NCBI GenBank assembly: GCA_002414905.1
Contig: DIAY01000134.1
Coordinates: 7,479-17,991 of the forward strand
Direction of reading: 5' to 3'
DNA: 10,513 nt
Source: Holophagales bacterium UBA5066
GTDB taxonomy: Bacteria > Acidobacteriota > Thermoanaerobaculia > UBA5066
Shown here: in pieces, positions 1-6,410 of the stretch
Layout: each line of letters opens with the position of its first letter
How positions within the stretch are numbered: position 1 is the first letter of the stretch
The notes under the pieces: generated by a model
What the model was told of the DNA's origin: nothing
What the model saw: the letters and a program-made list of their open reading frames with translations, nothing else
Databases searched by the model: none
Position numbers and translations under genes: made by a program

Positions 1-501
1 GCGAACCTGACCCTCTCCGGCCGGCCCGCCGATCGCGGCTTCCCTCTCTGCTGGGACAACGTCCTCTACGACTCGCGGGGCCTCGGCTACGTCGTGGCGA
101 CCCACCAGACGGCGAGGACGCACGGTCCGACCGTCCTCACCTACTACCTCGTCTTCGCCGGCGAAGAGCCGCGCAAGGCACGCGAGAAGCTCCTCTCGGC
201 GACCTGGAGGGAGCTGGCGGACGCCGCCCTCGCCGACCTGTCGAGGGCGCACCCGGACCTCCCGTCCCTCGTCACGAACATCGACGTTTTCCTCTGGGGC
301 CACGCGATGGCCCGCCCGCACCCGGGCTTCGTCTGGCACCCCGACCGCGCCGCGCTCGAGCGGCCCGTCGGCCGCGTCCGCTTCGCCCACGCCGACGCTT
401 CCGGGCTCCCCCTCTTCGAGGAGGCGCAGGACGCCGGTCTCCGTGCGGCCGAGGCGATCCTGGCCGAGGACGGGGAGCGGTTCACGTCGCTCCTGGCGTA
501 G
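1..501 (+). CDS. FAD-dependent amine-oxidase-like oxidoreductase, C-terminal part (5' end outside window)
   Basis: The reading frame is open from base 1 to the TAG at 499-501 and gives 166 residues, so the N-terminal Rossmann/FAD domain lies outside the window. The visible part resembles the C-terminal half of flavin-containing amine oxidoreductases. It has a WDNVLYDS-LGYVVATHQ block near residues 19-36, a substrate-domain stretch, and a terminal GRVRFAHADASGLPLFEEA block near 124-142 followed by GLRAAEAIL. That last block matches the family's final FAD-contacting motif, where Gly-x-x-x-Phe-Ala-x-Asp/Ala-x-Ser-Gly precedes an E/A-rich helix. A GTG at 94 is in frame but lies inside conserved sequence, so it is not the start. 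The substrate cannot be told from this fragment. The gene converges on the antiporter gene with only 7 bp between stop codons and no room for a separate terminator. Confidence 0.8.
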   Translation, partial: ANLTLSGRPADRGFPLCWDNVLYDSRGLGYVVATHQTARTHGPTVLTYYLVFAGEEPRKAREKLLSATWRELADAALADLSRAHPDLPSLVTNIDVFLWGHAMARPHPGFVWHPDRAALERPVGRVRFAHADASGLPLFEEAQDAGLRAAEAILAEDGERFTSLLA

Positions 502-508
502 CGGCCGG

Positions 509-1795
509 TCAGTCGTCCCGGAGCGGCCCCGGAGCCGTCGCAGGCCTTGCGACGGCCGCCTCGCCGACGACCTGCTTCCCGAAGGTGAGGTTGAAGACGG
601 GGAGCGCCGTCAGCGTCGTGACGATCGCCATGACGACCATGATGGAGAAGAGCGTCGGCGTGATGACGCCGCGCTCGAGTCCGATGTTGAGGATGATCAG
701 CTCCATCAGACCGCGGGCGTTCATGAGCGCTCCGATCCCCACCGCTTCGCGGTGCGGCTCGCCTCTGAAGCGGGCCGCGGCGTAACAGGCGCCCCCCTTT
801 CCGATCGTCGCGGCAAGGAGAACCAGGAGAGCGAGCCCCCACAGGGCGAACGAGTTCACGAGGCCGATCCGGGTGTTCAGACCCGAGTAGACGAAGAAGA
901 GGGGGAGCAGGAGGTTGACCGTGAGCGGCTGGACCTGCCTCTCGATGCGCCGGGCGATTTCGCCCCGGGGCATCGCGGCGCCGAGGACGAACGCCCCGAA
1001 AACCGCGTAGATGCCAACCTTGTCGGTGTACCAGGCCGCGCCCGCGAGGAGCATCAGCGCGCCCGGAAGGGCCACGCTGTCGTACGCCTCGCGCTTGTCG
1101 ATCCAGGCCCCGGCGCGCGCGAGGACGGGACGAAGGACGAAGAAGGCAAAGAGGCCGAACGCGACGCCGCCGCCGATAGCCCAGACGGCGATCGAGGCCT
1201 GGCCCGAAAAGCTCGCGAGGACGACCGCGAGGATGCACCACGCCGCTGCGTCGTCCGCCGAGCCGGCCGCGAGCGCCAGCGTCCCCATCGAGGTCCCCGA
1301 GAGGCCGCGCTCGTAAATGATGCGGGCCAGCATCGGGAAGGCCGTGATCGACATCGCTGCGCCCATGAAGAGCGCCGCCTCGCCGACCGAGACCTTCTCG
1401 GCGAAGAGGGCGGTGTCGCCGTGAAACGCCCAGGCGATCGCCGCCCCCAGGGCGAAGGGCGTCAGGATCCCGGCCCACGAAACGGTGACGGCGCTCTTCA
1501 CCCTCTTCCGGAGGAGCTCCACGTCGAAATCGAGCCCGACCAGGAACATGTAGAGGACGAGGCCGATCTGCGCGACGACGTAGATGACCGGCATCACCGC
1601 CTTCGGGAAGAGCGCTGCCTGGGCCTGGGGGGCGATCAGCCCGAGGAGCGAGGGGCCTATCAGGACGCCGGCGATCATCTCTCCCACGACCTGCGGCTGG
1701 CCGACGAAGCGCGCGAGGTATCCGACGAGGCGGCAGGCCAGGAGAATCGCCGCGAGCGCCAGGAAGAAGACGATCGACAGCTCGTGGTTCGTCAT
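509..1795 (-). CDS. Cation:proton antiporter, CPA2 family (NapA/Kef-like membrane domain)
   Basis: This 428-residue, strongly hydrophobic protein has about 12 predicted membrane segments, which is normal for a CPA2 exchanger core without a C-terminal RCK/TrkA-N domain. The first repeat carries GQPQVVGEMIAGVLIGPSLLG (a classic CPA2 TM1-2 signature) near residues 32-52. MFLVGLDFD lies near 83-91, and an SITAFP unwound-helix motif near 149-154. SADDAAAW near 179-186 contains an Asp-Asp pair (D181-D182). In NapA/NhaA-type proteins this pair marks electrogenic Na+/H+ exchange, whereas Kef-like K+/H+ exchangers usually have Gln-Asp or Asn-Asp. Sodium/proton antiport at the cytoplasmic membrane is therefore my preferred role, by inference. 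No Shine-Dalgarno precedes the ATG. A TAAAGT hexamer ends 9 nt before it, suggesting a very short or absent leader. Another CPA2 subtype remains possible. Confidence 0.9.
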   Translation of the reverse strand: MTNHELSIVFFLALAAILLACRLVGYLARFVGQPQVVGEMIAGVLIGPSLLGLIAPQAQAALFPKAVMPVIYVVAQIGLVLYMFLVGLDFDVELLRKRVKSAVTVSWAGILTPFALGAAIAWAFHGDTALFAEKVSVGEAALFMGAAMSITAFPMLARIIYERGLSGTSMGTLALAAGSADDAAAWCILAVVLASFSGQASIAVWAIGGGVAFGLFAFFVLRPVLARAGAWIDKREAYDSVALPGALMLLAGAAWYTDKVGIYAVFGAFVLGAAMPRGEIARRIERQVQPLTVNLLLPLFFVYSGLNTRIGLVNSFALWGLALLVLLAATIGKGGACYAAARFRGEPHREAVGIGALMNARGLMELIILNIGLERGVITPTLFSIMVVMAIVTTLTALPVFNLTFGKQVVGEAAVARPATAPGPLRDD

Positions 1796-1804
1796 TTGGC
1801 GCGC

Positions 1805-1810
1805 ACTTTA
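1805..1810 (-). promoter_or_regulatory. Putative -10 element TAAAGT of the antiporter gene
   Basis: On the minus strand TAAAGT is followed by nine bases and then the antiporter ATG at 1795. A transcript starting about 7 nt after the hexamer would have almost no 5' leader, in line with the lack of a Shine-Dalgarno. No recognisable -35 is seen at the usual distance. The same spacing occurs at three other genes in the window. Confidence 0.45.
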
Positions 1811-1818
1811 CCCGGAGT

Positions 1819-1832
1819 CGCGGACAGCCGCG
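1819..1832. other. Small inverted repeat between the dehydrogenase and antiporter genes
   Basis: CGCGG-ACAG-CCGCG forms a perfect 5-bp stem with a 4-base loop in the 77-bp gap between the antiporter start and the end of the dehydrogenase gene. It lies just upstream of the TAAAGT element, roughly where a -35 box would sit. There is no T-tract on either strand, so it is a poor intrinsic terminator. It could be an operator or chance in G+C-rich DNA. The antiporter lies downstream of the dehydrogenase on the same strand. Confidence 0.2.
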
Positions 1833-1872
1833 CTCACGTCAGACGGCCAACGACGACGAGGTCTTCCGCCGG

Positions 1873-4365
1873 CTACTCGAAGTAGCCCGACACGTCGAGA
1901 ACGACGTCGACCGGACCGGCCGAGGCGTTCGTCGCCTTGAGCGTCCCGCTCCTATCCGCGGCCAGGAGCATGACGGTTCCAACCGCGCGCGTCCGCCCCG
2001 CCTCGAAGGCCACGGTCCAGGTCGCCGGGGATGCCGAGAGGTGCCCGGGGAAGAGGCTCAGTGTGCCCGACGCCACGGGCGAGACGGCTGTGACGTTCAC
2101 GACGACCGCGTACGCCGATGCCGGGACGCCGCACTGTCCGGCGAGGGTGAACGTGCGCGTCTCCGCGGGCACCAACGGCCCCCCCGTCGTCCGGGTGTCG
2201 ACCACTCGGCACGGTGCGACCACGTGGAGCGCCGAGCCCGTGATGCCGAACGTCGCCGTTGACGAGAGGTCGGCCGCTGGCGTCGTGACGGTATGGGTTT
2301 GAGCTCCGCCGTCCGACCACGACGAGAAGGCGAGCCTGGGGCCGTCGGGAAGGACCTGGTCCGGTGCGCCGAGCGTGAGATCCCACCCCTCCCACGACAC
2401 GAACGTGGCCGGCGCCGTGACCCCCTCGCCGTTCACCGTCAGCCGGGCACCCTCGGGGACGCTCCCGACCGTGACGTTCCTCTTGCGTGGCTCGAGGTCC
2501 AGCCGCACGTCCGGTGAGAGGAGGCCACCGGAGTCTTCGGCCTGCAGGTGGACCTCGAGGAAGCTGTTCTGCGCCGCCGCCAGGTCTTCCGGCGCCGGGG
2601 CGCTGAAGGTGATTCCCGCGCCCGTCCCCGACTGGAAGGGATGGGTGTGGACGTCGTGGTGGAGGAGGACCGTCCAGTGGAGCCGCTCCGGCGGAATCGC
2701 CCCTTCGTCGAGGTCCGTTCCCGATCCGGTGATGGTCACGACCTGCCCCACTCCGAAGGTGGCCCCTCCCGGCGGCGCGTCGATCGACGCCGTCGGTGGC
2801 CTGTTCCCGACGGTGATCGTCGCGGTCGCGGGCGCAGAGAACGCGAGGGCCTGGTCGCGCACCCGGAGCGAGGCGAGGAACACGCCGTTCGAGGCGTAGG
2901 TTCTCGACGCCGCAGGTGCCGCGGTCTGCTCGACGGGACTTCCGTCGCCGAAGTCCCAGAAGTACGTCAGCGTGTCACCCGCATTCGGGTCGGAGCTGCC
3001 GGCCGCCGAGAAGGTCACCTCGAGCGGGGCGGTGCCGACAGTCGGGTCGGCACCGATAACGGCCGACGGCGGCTGGTTTGAACCGGCGGGGGCGTATCTC
3101 AGCCGGCGGACCTGTCCGCCGGAGGCGTACGTCGTGTAGTAGAGCGCCTGCGTCTCCCCGTGCGGTCCGAAGACGAGCGACGTCGCGCTCGAGCCTCCGA
3201 GGCTCGATACGAACGTCGTCGCGCTCGCGGGCGGCACCCCGGAGGCCGGGATCCGGAAGATCGCCCCGCAGACGTAGTCGGCAAGGAGGTACGTCCCGTC
3301 GTACTCCGCCGGCCAGACACCGTTCGGGACGAATGCGCCCCCGGTAATCGAGTTGCATCCGGAGATCGACGTTCCCGGCACGACGGACGGCCCGTGCGGG
3401 TATTCGAAGAACGGGTCCGACATTCCGGCAGGCGTGGGGCTGCACTTGCCCGTCGTGCTGTTGACGCGCGTCCCCTCGCTACAGTTCCAACCGTAGTCGG
3501 CGCCGGAGACCAGCGCGTCGATCTCCTCCCACGCCCCCTGTCCGACGTCGTTGACGAAGATGCGCGTGCCCGCGGCGTTCGGGTCGGTCGCGAAGCGGAA
3601 GGGGTTCCGGAAACCCCGGGCGAAAGTCTCCTGGCAGCGGGTGCCCGGAGTCGTCTCCCCGATTGCGTTGCATCGCGCGGTGTCGGCGCCCTGGAATGGG
3701 TTCGAGGCGGGTATCCCTCCATCCCGCGTGATCCGGAGGACTTTCCCGAGAAGGTGAAACTCGTCGCGCGAAGCGTCGTTCGCGCCAGCGCTTCCGCTGT
3801 CCCCGGCGTAGTCGGTTCCGCCGTCTCCCGTCGAGATGTACAGGTACCCGTCGCGGCCGAAACGAAGGTCTCCCGCGTTGTGATTGCCCCCGAACGACCG
3901 GATGCCGTCGACGAGGACGGTCTCCGTCGCCGGGTCGACGACGTTCGAGTCGGGAAGGACGAACCGCGAGACGCGGTTGCGCGGCTCGTTGCTCCCCGTC
4001 GCACAGGAGCCGGTGACGTTGCGCGTGTAGAAGAGGTAGACGTACCGGTTCGCCGTGAAGGCCGGGTCGACGGCGACGCCGAGGAGGCCGCGCTCGAAGT
4101 TCGTGCAGATCTGCGATGAGGAAAGGGTCAATGCAGGGGTCGGGAGCAGTGTTCCCGCCGCGGTGACGACGCGAAGGCTCCCGCTCTGTCGCGTGACGAG
4201 GAGGCGCCCGTCGGGTGTGAAGGTGATCGCCGTCGGTCCTCCGACCGTGGCGACGAGCTCGTCGACGAACCCGGAGGGGACGACGGGCTGGGCCTCGGCG
4301 ACGCATACGGCGCCGCAGAGAAGCAGCGCGCTGAAGCGGGCACGGAACTCTCGGCGAAGGTCCAT
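1873..4365 (-). CDS. Secreted PQQ-type glucose/sorbosone dehydrogenase with PKD and C-terminal surface-type domains
   Basis: The protein is 830 residues from the ATG at 4365. I chose this start because GAGAGGA lies 7 nt upstream and it opens a signal peptide (basic start, then a hydrophobic stretch ending AEA before Gln26). An in-frame ATG 22 codons upstream has neither. Residues ~30-425 form a GSDH beta-propeller: ERGLLGVAVDP near 91-101, GGNHNAGDLRFGRDGYLYIS near 159-178 with candidate catalytic His162, ARGFRNPFRF near 249-258 and DVGQGAWEEIDAL near 273-285. Members of this family oxidise aldoses or related sugars with PQQ in the periplasm or outside the cell. A PKD domain (WDFGDGS, 470-476) follows at ~434-521. 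Next comes a His-rich beta module at ~522-708 (HHDVHTHPF at 569-577). The C-terminal domain at ~711-830 begins near VVDTR and ends DVSGYFE. Residue roles are transferred from the family. The true substrate and PQQ use are unproven, and no pqq biosynthesis genes are in view. Confidence 0.88.
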   Translation of the reverse strand: MDLRREFRARFSALLLCGAVCVAEAQPVVPSGFVDELVATVGGPTAITFTPDGRLLVTRQSGSLRVVTAAGTLLPTPALTLSSSQICTNFERGLLGVAVDPAFTANRYVYLFYTRNVTGSCATGSNEPRNRVSRFVLPDSNVVDPATETVLVDGIRSFGGNHNAGDLRFGRDGYLYISTGDGGTDYAGDSGSAGANDASRDEFHLLGKVLRITRDGGIPASNPFQGADTARCNAIGETTPGTRCQETFARGFRNPFRFATDPNAAGTRIFVNDVGQGAWEEIDALVSGADYGWNCSEGTRVNSTTGKCSPTPAGMSDPFFEYPHGPSVVPGTSISGCNSITGGAFVPNGVWPAEYDGTYLLADYVCGAIFRIPASGVPPASATTFVSSLGGSSATSLVFGPHGETQALYYTTYASGGQVRRLRYAPAGSNQPPSAVIGADPTVGTAPLEVTFSAAGSSDPNAGDTLTYFWDFGDGSPVEQTAAPAASRTYASNGVFLASLRVRDQALAFSAPATATITVGNRPPTASIDAPPGGATFGVGQVVTITGSGTDLDEGAIPPERLHWTVLLHHDVHTHPFQSGTGAGITFSAPAPEDLAAAQNSFLEVHLQAEDSGGLLSPDVRLDLEPRKRNVTVGSVPEGARLTVNGEGVTAPATFVSWEGWDLTLGAPDQVLPDGPRLAFSSWSDGGAQTHTVTTPAADLSSTATFGITGSALHVVAPCRVVDTRTTGGPLVPAETRTFTLAGQCGVPASAYAVVVNVTAVSPVASGTLSLFPGHLSASPATWTVAFEAGRTRAVGTVMLLAADRSGTLKATNASAGPVDVVLDVSGYFE

Positions 4366-4372
4366 CAGATCG

Positions 4373-4379
4373 TCCTCTC
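4373..4379 (-). promoter_or_regulatory. Ribosome binding site deciding the dehydrogenase start
   Basis: GAGAGGA on the minus strand ends 7 nt before the ATG at 4365. It favours this codon over the in-frame ATG at 4431, and the signal peptide only makes sense from here. Confidence 0.65.
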
Positions 4380-4414
4380 GGGCGGGTCCGGGGGCCGGCG
4401 GTCCGCCCGTCTCG

Positions 4415-4420
4415 ATGATA
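4415..4420 (-). promoter_or_regulatory. Putative -10 element TATCAT of the dehydrogenase gene
   Basis: TATCAT on the minus strand lies about 50 nt upstream of the chosen ATG and would give a leader of roughly 40 nt containing the ribosome binding site. No good -35 was found. Unlike the other promoters proposed here, this one would produce a normal leadered mRNA. Confidence 0.35.
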
Positions 4421-4483
4421 CCGGTTCGCATCGTGTCGGGCCGGGCCTCAGGTCCGGCTCGCGGGCAGGCGGTCGCCCCCCGC

Positions 4484-4489
4484 TAGACT
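4484..4489 (+). promoter_or_regulatory. Putative -10 element TAGACT of the unknown membrane protein gene
   Basis: TAGACTCG begins at 4484. The hexamer ends 10 nt before the GTG at 4500, which has no Shine-Dalgarno. The same eight bases occur before the starts at 8213 (minus) and 8375 (plus). No -35 is visible. This supports both the GTG start and a near-leaderless transcript. Confidence 0.45.
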
Positions 4490-4499
4490 CGCCTCACCC

Positions 4500-5633
4500 G
4501 TGCCCACGAACGATCGGTCCCCATGGCTCTTCTCCCGCCGCGCCGACCTCCTCCTCTTCGGCGGACCGGCCGTCGCGTCGATCCTCCTGCTGGCCCTCGG
4601 GGCGCGGACGGGAGAGCTCGACGGAGACCTCCCCCTCGCCCTCTGGGTCCTCACCGTCGTCGGAGTCGACGTGGCGCACGTCTGGTCGACGGGCTGGCGG
4701 GTCTACGCCGACCCGGAGGAGTTCCGGCGCCGCCCGGCTCTCTACCTCGCGGTTCCGGCCGCCGCATACGGTGCCGGTGTCCTCTTTTTCACAGCCGGGC
4801 CACTCGTCTTCTGGCGGGTCCTCGCGTATCTCGCCACCTTCCACTTCGTGAGGCAGCAGTACGGCTGGGTCTCCCTCTACCGGAGGAAGAGCGGAGAGAA
4901 CGAGGAGCCCGGGGCGGCGTGGGGGCGGCGCCTCGACGCCGCGACGATCTACGGAGCGACGCTCGCCCCTCTCGTCTTCTGGCACGCGACGCTGCCGAAG
5001 CGTTTCCACTGGCTCCTCGCCGGAGACTACGCATCAGGCCTGCCGGCCTGGACCGGGCCCCTGGCGCTCGCGGCGTTCGGCGGCGTCTTCGCCCTCTGGC
5101 TCGGGAAGGAAGGGTGGCGCTTCGCCACGGGCCGTGGCGTTTCGTGGGGAAAGGTCCTCGTCGTCGTGACGACGGCCCTCATCTGGCACCTCGGGATCGT
5201 GACCTTCGACAGCGACTACGCCTTCGCGGTCACGAACGTGCTCATCCACGGTGTCCCCTACTTCGGGCTCGTCTTCCTCGCGCTGAGAAGGGCTGCGGAG
5301 TCTCGCGCCGCGGCCCGGCGCCCCCCCGTTCTCGCCGACCTCGGGGCCCGCCACGCCGTTTTTTTCCTCGCTCCGCTCGTCCTCTTCGCCTTCCTCGAGG
5401 AGTGGGGCTGGGACCGCCTCGTCTGGCACGAGAACGGCACCCTCTTTCCCGGTGCCGCGATCGATCCCGGATCGGTCGTCCTCGCGCTCGTCGTGCCTCT
5501 CCTTGCCCTTCCCCAGGCGACTCACTATCTTCTCGACGCGTGGATCTGGAAGGTGAGACCCGGAAACGAGAACGCCGCGGCGACGATCGGGATCGCGCCA
5601 CCGGTCGTCGGCGCGGACCGGGCTCAGCGCTGA
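4500..5633 (+). CDS. Polytopic membrane protein of unknown function
   Basis: This 377-residue protein has about nine or ten predicted membrane segments (roughly 16-36, 44-62, 80-98, 100-117, 150-164, 183-202, 216-233, 244-262, 284-300 and 325-345). I do not recognise a named family with confidence. Several histidines fall in or beside the hydrophobic segments: H60 in VGVDVAHVW, H115 in ATFHFVRQQYGW, H230 in ALIWHLG, H250 in NVLIHGVPYFG and H342 in PQATHYLLDAWIW. Such spacing could bind a metal or haem, and is loosely reminiscent of membrane di-iron or Brp/Blh-type carotenoid-cleaving proteins, but that is speculation. GTG at 4500 is chosen because it is the first start after a TAGACT promoter-like element and precedes the first helix by about 15 residues. 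The gene is divergent from the dehydrogenase and convergent with ktrA. It contains a C7 run at 5321-5327 and a T7 run at 5359-5365. Confidence 0.8.
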   Translation: MPTNDRSPWLFSRRADLLLFGGPAVASILLLALGARTGELDGDLPLALWVLTVVGVDVAHVWSTGWRVYADPEEFRRRPALYLAVPAAAYGAGVLFFTAGPLVFWRVLAYLATFHFVRQQYGWVSLYRRKSGENEEPGAAWGRRLDAATIYGATLAPLVFWHATLPKRFHWLLAGDYASGLPAWTGPLALAAFGGVFALWLGKEGWRFATGRGVSWGKVLVVVTTALIWHLGIVTFDSDYAFAVTNVLIHGVPYFGLVFLALRRAAESRAAARRPPVLADLGARHAVFFLAPLVLFAFLEEWGWDRLVWHENGTLFPGAAIDPGSVVLALVVPLLALPQATHYLLDAWIWKVRPGNENAAATIGIAPPVVGADRAQR

Positions 5634-5689
5634 TCGAGCGCCTCGGCGCAACGGTCTCCAACCTGCGGGAGATCTCGAGAGGCGCCGCC

Positions 5690-5707
5690 GGCTGACGGGC
5701 TTCAGCC
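5690..5707 (+). terminator. Weak hairpin between convergent genes, overlapping the ktrA stop
   Basis: GGCTGA and TCAGCC form a perfect 6-bp inverted repeat around a 6-base loop. On the plus strand it is followed by TTCCTT, so it may weakly terminate the membrane protein transcript. The right arm includes the ktrA stop codon. No T-rich tail exists on the minus strand. The rest of the 68-bp gap holds nothing I can assign. Confidence 0.25.
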
Positions 5708-6406
5708 TTCCTTGCCCAGCTTCGCGAGCTTTTCGAGAGCCCTCTTTGCCCCGAAGACGATGAGCGTATCGCCCCGCTCCAGAGGCGTCGCCTGCGTGGG
5801 AATCCCGAGGAGTCGTTCGACCATTCGCGTTCCGAGCCCGAGGATCCGCGTCTCCGGGACGATCCGGCGGATCGTCACGAGCGAGACTCCGTAGTCCTCC
5901 GGGAAGTCGACCTCGCCGACCTTCCGCCCCAGGAGCTCCTCCGGCACCGCGACCTCTCCGACGGCGAAATCCGCCGAGAGCGCGAAGGAGTCGTAGAGGC
6001 CCTCCACCATCAGGCTTCCGGCGAGCCGGGCCACCGTCTCGGAGACCGGGAGGACGATCTCGTCGACGCCGAGCGCCTCGAGGATCTTCTCGTGGCGGGC
6101 GCTCATCGCGCGAACGATGAGACGCGTCACGCCGATCTGCTTCAGGACGGAGACGGTCAGGAGGGCGGTCTCGAAGTGAGACCCGAAGCTCACGACGACG
6201 GCGTCCATCTCGGAGATCCGCTGCTCCGAGAGGGCCTTCGCGTCGGTCGCATCGAGGCGGACCGTGTGCGTGACGAGGTCGCGGAGGTCGTCGACCGCCT
6301 CCTCTCGCTCGTCGATTGCGAGGACCTCCGCGCCCCGGCGCGTCAGCTCGACGGCGAGCTGGGACCCGAAGTTGCCGAGGCCGATGACGGCGAATTGTCG
6401 CGACAT
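5702..6406 (-). CDS. ktrA: Potassium uptake regulatory subunit, KtrA/TrkA type (RCK protein)
   Basis: The 234-residue protein contains one RCK unit, matching KtrA (about 220 residues) rather than the two-unit TrkA of E. coli. The N-terminal Rossmann domain (about 4-120) has GLGNFGS at 9-15 as the nucleotide-binding glycine loop, with Asp32 at the end of the second strand (LAIDERE), which typically binds the ribose of NAD(H) or adenine nucleotides. A hinge follows, then an RCK_C domain at about 145-230 ending in ERGDTLIVFG. In the known system an octameric cytosolic ring of this protein gates the KtrB membrane subunit in response to nucleotides. Its ATG lies 4 bp after the ktrB stop with no strong Shine-Dalgarno, which suggests translational coupling within a ktrB-ktrA operon. 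Confidence 0.92.
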   Translation of the reverse strand: MSRQFAVIGLGNFGSQLAVELTRRGAEVLAIDEREEAVDDLRDLVTHTVRLDATDAKALSEQRISEMDAVVVSFGSHFETALLTVSVLKQIGVTRLIVRAMSARHEKILEALGVDEIVLPVSETVARLAGSLMVEGLYDSFALSADFAVGEVAVPEELLGRKVGEVDFPEDYGVSLVTIRRIVPETRILGLGTRMVERLLGIPTQATPLERGDTLIVFGAKRALEKLAKLGKEG

Positions 6407-6410
6407 GCGC

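Noticed and set aside
443..1885. 480-residue plus-strand ORF opposite the antiporter
   Set aside because: It is rich in Arg, Asp, Glu and Gly, with no domain or hydrophobic pattern. It mirrors the third-position bias of the real minus-strand gene, as expected in G+C-rich DNA.
4366..4431. 22-residue upstream extension of the dehydrogenase from an ATG at 4431
   Set aside because: It has no ribosome binding site, would place the signal peptide internally, and contains the putative -10 TATCAT.
5641..5690. Short palindromes in the gap after 5633 (GCGCC-TC-GGCGC, GAGATCTC)
   Set aside because: They are very short, with small loops and no T-tract, and are expected by chance in this base composition.
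4523..5695. 390-residue plus-strand ORF overlapping the unknown membrane protein in another frame
   Set aside because: It is Arg/Pro-rich with no hydrophobic helices. The 4500 frame gives regular membrane segments and a promoter-like element.
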